Source: Helianthus annuus (Eukaryota > Streptophyta > Magnoliopsida > Asterales > Asteraceae). From it: a DNA stretch of 64,000 bases. Shown piece by piece: positions 58,409-64,000 of the stretch (position 1 is the stretch's first letter; each line of letters opens with the position of its first letter). The position numbers and the translations under genes are program-made. The notes below the pieces were generated by a model. It searched no databases and was not told the origin of the DNA. It saw only the letters and a program-made list of their open reading frames with translations. Location: assembly GCF_002127325.2 (NCBI RefSeq), contig NC_035435.2, positions 111,086,517 through 111,150,516 of the forward strand, in the 5' to 3' direction.

Positions 58409-60230
58409 GTCTCCCCTTCTTTAGGAAATTTCGTCCCGAAATTTATTTAAGAGGTAGATTTAAAGAGTTTTGGTAACAGTTCGAGACTTGATATTTTGAA
58501 ACGTTTTGAAAAGTACGAGATTTTGGGAAGATAAAGATAAGTTTGTAAAATGATTTGTCGAGCCGAAATGGGTTTAAGGCATAAGCAGGGGTAAACAGGT
58601 ATAGGTAAAACGATTTGAAATGGCTAAAAATTAGAAAGTTCTAAGGGTAATAAGATAAGTTAGGATTTGAATGCTTAAACGAGCTTGATTGTGAACGAGG
58701 TTCGTATGAAAGGAAGGAAATAGGAGCATGGGGCGAACAATTGACACTAAATGAACGCAAGTATACGAATGATATGGGCATTAGATAGATGAAAGTAGCA
58801 TGTTAAGGATGAAGTCTCGTCATGGATAATCGGACATAATGTGTTTGTGAGTTGCTTAAAGCTTGTATTAGGTCCAAGAGGTCTGTAAAACACTGAATTT
58901 CCCATGGCACGTTTTACGAAATTTTGGTAACATGGTGAAAACACTTATATATAGGAAGTACCAGCGGCGTATCCACCATGTTTTGACCATGTTACGTCCG
59001 TTTCGTCTTCGGTGTCATGTTACGTTCCGTGTATTACCATACGCAGTAGCACACTCTATGGTTTTCATACGCCTATCACTATAATCCCGTGTGCACCCGT
59101 GATTATTTTGATCGTCGCATGATCCGCATAGCTTGTACTAGTTGTGTATGAATCGGGGTATACATAAAAAAGTTTAGAATGTGTACGTACAAGAATATAG
59201 TATATAAGCAAGTCCATGTTTAAGTATGTGTGGGACCCACGCAAGCGAATCCCTCAGGTTACGCTCGCGTATAGGTACGAATGTATGAATCATGAGTAAG
59301 GATGAAAGTATGAGCATAAGTTTAAGTATGAATACGCATGTATGTATGAGCATAAACATAAAACGTGTAAGTAGTATGTGTACAAGCAGAAGCGTAAAAC
59401 GTATAAGTAGTATGTGTATAAGTATAAGCATAAAACGTATGACTATAAGTGTAGGTAAGAATAATTAAATTTACGTGTATAGTGTATGTTAGGACATCAC
59501 GGATTTAAGTGCATGAAAGCGTTAAAAGGTTTAGTATGTAAATACGAACGATATAAATGATGTTATCGCGAGATATCGACTAAAATGTGTATGATGATAT
59601 GCATGCATAGTTGTTTAAACAAAACGTTGAGTTTATGGAATCAATATTAAATTGAGCTTGGTTTGAAAGGTAGAATATAGTTTGTATATGTAAAGGAACA
59701 TAAAGTACTCATTGGTTAAGCATAATGTATTTTGTAATGAATGGAAATGCTACTTTTGTTTTAAAAAGTTTACGTAATCCGAAGATGCTCGGTCCCCATG
59801 TCTTCTTGCCCGCGTGTTTTGTAAATTGGTGTAGGAGAAAAAGAGTTTTCGATAAAAATAAGTCCGTTTCATCAAACATGAAATTATGAATTTAGGAGGT
59901 TCTTGTGAAAAGAAATTAAACAAAAGGGCTTAGTGATTGTTAATGGTTTTAACAAATGATTTCTTGATGTCGAAAAGAGTATTTGGTAAAACGATCATAT
60001 AACATCTATGAGATCTTATAAGTAATTGAGAAAGGTTAGGTCGATTTCGATTAAGAATGGAAGTCTCTAGTATGATGATATAATGTGAACGTATTTTAGT
60101 TGTCCGAGTTGGGCAGCACTTAAACATCCATCGGATTCATGACGAATGACAAAGTATACCCGAGCTATTACTTTGCTATAATAGAGGCTAAAAGAAAGAA
60201 AAGAATTGAACGATTTCAACTGAAGCTATC
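58409..60230. other. Non-coding sequence between LTR C and the promoter end of LTR B
   Basis: Begins with the C polypurine tract and the palindrome AAATTTCGTCCCGAAATTT (58426-58444). No domain of gag or pol is readable. 59280-59450 has loosely tandem words such as GTATAAGTAGTATGTG and AAGCATAAAACGTA. The boundary between C interior and B LTR lies somewhere here, but I could not locate it. Confidence 0.5.
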
Positions 60231-60554
60231 GTCCTTTATTTATAGGCTGAAACTGGGGTGCGTCGCGGCCCGCGTAAGCTTGAAAAGAACTTTACGCGGC
60301 CCGCATGGGAGTTTGGATCAGATCGGAGGTTGTTGAGTCATCGTTGGTCTCGACACGTGGACGACACATGTCCCTTAAGCTTATCCGGAGATCTGCCTTG
60401 CTGTCGCGGCCCGCGTAGACTACCCTTATGTCTTACGCGGCCCGCGTGGACTCCAAATTTCTTGATTTCTTGATTTTTCACAAGGATTAGGGTTTCAGGG
60501 GTCCGGGTTTCCACTTACGGAACATTTTAGGACATTTTCGTGCGAGTCGTTACA
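60231..60554 (-). promoter_or_regulatory. U3 promoter end of LTR B with four GC palindromes and a TATA box
   Basis: On the minus strand the LTR starts at TGTAACGACTCGCACG. It then carries four copies of a CGCGGGCCGCG-type 11-mer (60436-60446, 60405-60415, 60295-60305, 60264-60274; the third listed has one end base changed), and then CCTATAAATAAA at 60236-60245. The arrangement is that of enhancer-like repeats upstream of a core promoter. Confidence 0.55.
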
Positions 60555-63500
60555 TCCTCCCCACCTTGTTTTAAATCTCATCCTCGAGATTCGGGCTACG
60601 ATATTTCTTTTAGAGTTATGTCACGTCTTAGTTAATAAAATAATATTAAGGTAAATGATACAGAATCAAAACATCAGATTTTTGTGAATATGAGTTGTAC
60701 AATAAATAAGACTTAATGGTTCAACTAAATTATTTGAAAAATCAATGTCAAATGAACGAGATGAAATAATATATTTTCCAAGGTGATTAGGTTTACTGGG
60801 TTCAACAATAGAGGAAATTCAACCAATAGAATTCTAAATGAACGTTCAAAATATACAAATCAACAATAGAATTTACTACCAATGGAAACTTGCGTGGGTT
60901 GTTGTATGATTGAAACTTGAATCAACAAGCACAAATGGATAGTATCACGAAATGATTTGTCAATTAATGAACTAATAAATGAATAAGATAACATCAAAGT
61001 GTTGACATTGTTGAATTGCAAGGATACACCGAAATGAAATACAACCGACCCTGGTGTATCATCGTCTTAATACATAATTGCATTAAGATTATTTGAATGA
61101 TGTGTCAAACGAAAAGCATAAATAGTTCCGCATGAAACGACTGATAGTAATTAGCACAAGCTACAAGTTTAGACCGACGCCACAAGGTGTCGTAGTGAAT
61201 GCAACAATTCAATACTAGCGGTGATCGAACAAGTACCACCTATGTTTTGCATGAAATGCCCGATCATGATTAGCCCAAGCTACAAGTTCATACCGACACC
61301 ACAAGGTGTCGTAGTGATTGAAACAATGTAATAATAGCGATGACTGGACGAGTTCACCGTGTTTTAAATCAAATGAAAGTTCAACGAAGTAAGCCCGAAT
61401 GTTTGTTTCAAACAAATCTAGTAGGATTTTCGATTGAAATTGAAACAATTGAATAATGTTTTTCGATTGAAGATAATAAAGCAATAAATATCACGAAAGG
61501 CTCGATTGATGTTGTAAGAACCATTAAGAGATACACTGAAATATGACAAGAATTTGTGTATCATTATCTTAGCACACGATTGTGTTAAGATTGCTTTTAT
61601 AGGATAAACCAACAAAGCCGATTCAATATAATAAATAAATAAATAAATCCGTATATGATGTGAGATTAGCGCAAGCTTCAAATTTGGGAAAACGTCACCA
61701 CAAGGTGATCGTGATCAAAGAAACAATTTAATGAAGTCGAATACCAAACAAGCCTGTTATGGTTCAAAACAAATGAAGTGCTTGTTGGGACTATTTTGAA
61801 TATGATAGCTGCAATCCATCATATGGGACCTTGAATTGAATACGTACTGCAAGCAAGTTCAAACAGTTGAACTTGGTTTAAACAAAACGAGTCCAAGAAA
61901 GTTCTGACATGGTTACAACAAAAACTATGTATACCATTCAAAAGAAAATCGAGTTTTTTAAGAAATTCATCAATTAGATATCAAAGAGTCATCATTTTGC
62001 AAAATGCGGTTTACAATGCAAAGATCAAGTATAGCGGGACGATATGTGAGTTTTAGTAAAACAACAAATTGGAATGAAGCCCTCCTATGGTTTTCATAAC
62101 TCAAACGAACCACATGCGCAACAAATAGTGCATGTGTAATGTGTGGATTTACCAAGAAATGAAATAGATCAATATTCGCTACTATGAAAGAAATCCTCAT
62201 GGTATTATGACCATTAGGGGAAGTAGAAACGCGAAGGTCAACTCATTATATGCAGAAGTCAGGATTTCAACGAAAGAAATATAAGAACTTTATATGGAAT
62301 TTCGTGTGATAACCGTTGTTAAGTGACGTTATCATGGAATGTCGAATATTGCATATTTAGGGGGATTGTACCGATATGTGACTTCTTTTGCAGTGCCAAT
62401 AATTATGACTCTGATTAGACTGTGCACCGATGGTTGTAAAAATCTTGTTCCAACGTACCTCAGCGAGATTCATGTCGTTTGTAGGATCATGTGGCAAAAT
62501 GCTGCTTTTTGATTAGTAGTTCTTCCACTGACGGGATTAGCATTGGTGTCGTCGTGCCCCATCATATTTTCCAAAGGTCTTGCCTCGAAAGTCGTGTGTG
62601 ATATACTTCGACGTCTGTGGTCGTATAGTTTAAGTTTTATGTGTTTTCTTGTGCACTACAACAACTTTACATGCTTCTTACTTGCGTTAATAGTTTATGG
62701 TAACGCATTGGAAATTTTTATACTTTTGATGGCGTACCAACTTAAAGGGTTCCCGTCGTTTATTTTGTCGCATGAGTTACGAGATAAATGATCAAACGAA
62801 ATAATGTTTGATATTGGAATTAAAGATATATGCAAGAGATTCTTGATAAAGAAATCTAGATTTATTATTGACACATATGCTTGTGCTTTATTCCAAATTG
62901 TCAATCCTTATGGTTTTTTTGGATTTCCTTATAGATATACATATCTATATAATCAAATATTTCACTTGCTGTAATATACATACCTTTCATAAGGTTAATG
63001 TATTTAACAGATTCATATTTCCAAAAACAAGTTAGATATCAGGTCATGATACTATTTAGGGAAATTTTGTCACTTGTTTGACATATTATATACCCCTTCT
63101 TATTCGGTTCTTGCCGAAGAGCTAACCTTATTATATCCGGACAAGCTGGAGAGTCTGCTACACCATACCCAGTCTTGCCGGAGAAGAAATAAATAGATCT
63201 TTCTTAAATCATGATTTGGAAAGTGCATTATGACTTTCAACAAAGACTAAGCAAATTAGTCTTCACATGACGGATCATGTTCTAGAACAAAGTAGTACTA
63301 ATAAATAATAAATAACAGTGGTCAAGTGTTATTGCTTATTTATTATACTTGCAACGTTCTAGTTATCATTCTCATGGCATACCAAAAACCCATCACACTA
63401 TATTTACACAAGTATTTAGCTTATCTCAAAGCTTATACTAAGGCATCTTTTCTTAAGTTCAAGTTTAAATGTTATCATGTGTGCTACCAGTTAATAGCAA

Positions 63501-63581
63501 TTTCCTAACTCTTTTATTTAAGCTTAAGTATTATTATCACAACACCTATTGGCTTAAATCAGTGGCTCTGATACCACCTTC
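60555..63581. other. Interior of element B: non-coding with internal repeats
   Basis: No gag or pol domain was found on either strand. A unit containing AAGCTACAAGTTTAGACCGA and CCACAAGGTGTCGTAGTGA occurs at about 61152 and 61271, with a weaker third copy near 61668. A second repeated motif (GTGTATCAT-GTCTTA, then TTGCATTAAGATT) lies near 61050 and 61555, giving a higher-order period of roughly 500 bp. Confidence 0.6.
63563..63576 (-). other. Primer-binding site of element B
   Basis: Minus strand TGGTATCAGAGCCA, the initiator Met-tRNA type, 5 bp from the LTR start. Confidence 0.85.
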
Positions 63582-64000
63582 TGTCACGACCCCCGACCCT
63601 ACCCTAGGAGCGGAATCAGGAGCCGCGAACCAGTTCAGTGGTACCGATGGTTATTTTTGAAAACATTGCAGCGGAAATTTCATCAGGACCGTGAGTTAGG
63701 AAAATATCAGAGTTTTAGAAAACGCCGGATTTTTTATTTATTAAATAGATGGGATAAAACCCAAGTTTTACAAAGGTAGCTTTAATATGGGATAAACCCG
63801 AATACATAAAACAACTTTTCTTAATTTCATTTAATTGCTAAATCAAGCCACTTCTGTAAGCCTTTTGGTGCCATATCCAACTCTTATTCCGATCTACTGT
63901 AATTACCTGAAACGCGTTTTAAAAAGGTTTTGTCAGCAGGAAATACTGGTGAGTTCATTCAATTTGTACAAATTGACCCATAGTTATAAATTACAGCATA
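63582..64000 (-). repeat. Right (5') LTR of element B, partial
   Basis: Starts TGTCACGACCCCCGACCCTA. It is cut by the window end after 419 bp. Confidence 0.9.

Larger units (their letters stand above)
54996..64000 (-). mobile_element. Non-coding gypsy-type LTR element B (LARD-like), inserted in D gag
   Basis: The left (3') LTR begins TGTCACGACCCCCGACCACA at 54996 and ends GAGTCGTTACA at 60554, interrupted by element C. The right (5') LTR begins at 63582 and runs out of the window; its 419 bp match the left LTR with about 13 differences (3%). The primer site at 63563-63576 (TGGTATCAGAGCCA) and polypurine tract (AAGGTGGGGAGGATG, at 60555-60569) are in place. The interior (60555-63581) contains no gag or pol, only AT-rich DNA with repeats. 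Mobilisation would need proteins from a related autonomous element. Confidence 0.85.

Noticed and set aside
60514..60518. CTTAC as the right target duplication of element C (left CTTAC at 55967-55971)
   Set aside because: The sequence before it (TTTCCA) is not a C LTR end, and it lies inside what looks like the U3 promoter of LTR B; a 5-bp match is expected by chance.
1..64000. tRNA and rRNA genes
   Set aside because: No cloverleaf with A/B boxes or rRNA-like conserved stretch was noticed; short initiator-Met tRNA matches are primer-binding sites of LTR elements.

Overview
This window is plant nuclear DNA. It has a spliced gene with short AT-rich introns, abundant foldback MITEs, Ty1-copia and Ty3-gypsy LTR retrotransposons primed by initiator-Met tRNA, a Mutator-like element, and a decayed plastid psbD fragment. 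From memory, several LTR families and one retrotransposon-borne extra ORF resemble those of Asteraceae. That assignment is an inference without a database search. About 90% of the window is transposon-derived or AT-rich intergenic sequence, and only one host gene is convincing.

Layout. 1-4070: low-complexity DNA, foldback MITEs (two with 9-bp target duplications) and a LINE scrap holding a small hAT MITE. 4071-8661: a Mutator-like element (MULE). Its transposase is decayed, but on the opposite strand, reading inward from the right terminus, it carries an open two-exon GRF zinc-finger gene. 8662-15473: MITEs and intergenic DNA. 15474-17191: a 1.7-kb internally deleted LTR element. 18201-22809: an 11-exon gene (569 aa) for a MIP1-type leucine-zipper plus DUF547 protein, with MITEs in introns 5, 6 and 9. 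22810-26749: nested hAT and Harbinger MITEs, a nuclear copy of the start of psbD, and two TA-flanked foldback elements.

26750-36079 is a complete gypsy chromovirus, minus strand, with 2104-bp LTRs about 1.3% apart. 36946-38165 is a hAT element whose right target duplication was later split by a copia element (38168-42835) with identical 129-bp LTRs. 43178-44707 holds tandem repeats and two MITEs. 44708-54995 is the 3' part of a second, Sirevirus-like copia element (D) with a long extra ORF after pol. Element B (54996 to beyond the window end) is a non-coding gypsy-type element inserted in D's gag, and its left LTR is itself interrupted by another LTR (C).

Together the right half is a stratified nest: MITE, then D, then B, then C. 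The left half shows a likely autonomous ancestor (the MULE) beside short foldback derivatives that share its terminal pattern. Most retroelement ORFs are broken, often at codons that look like former Gln or Trp codons.
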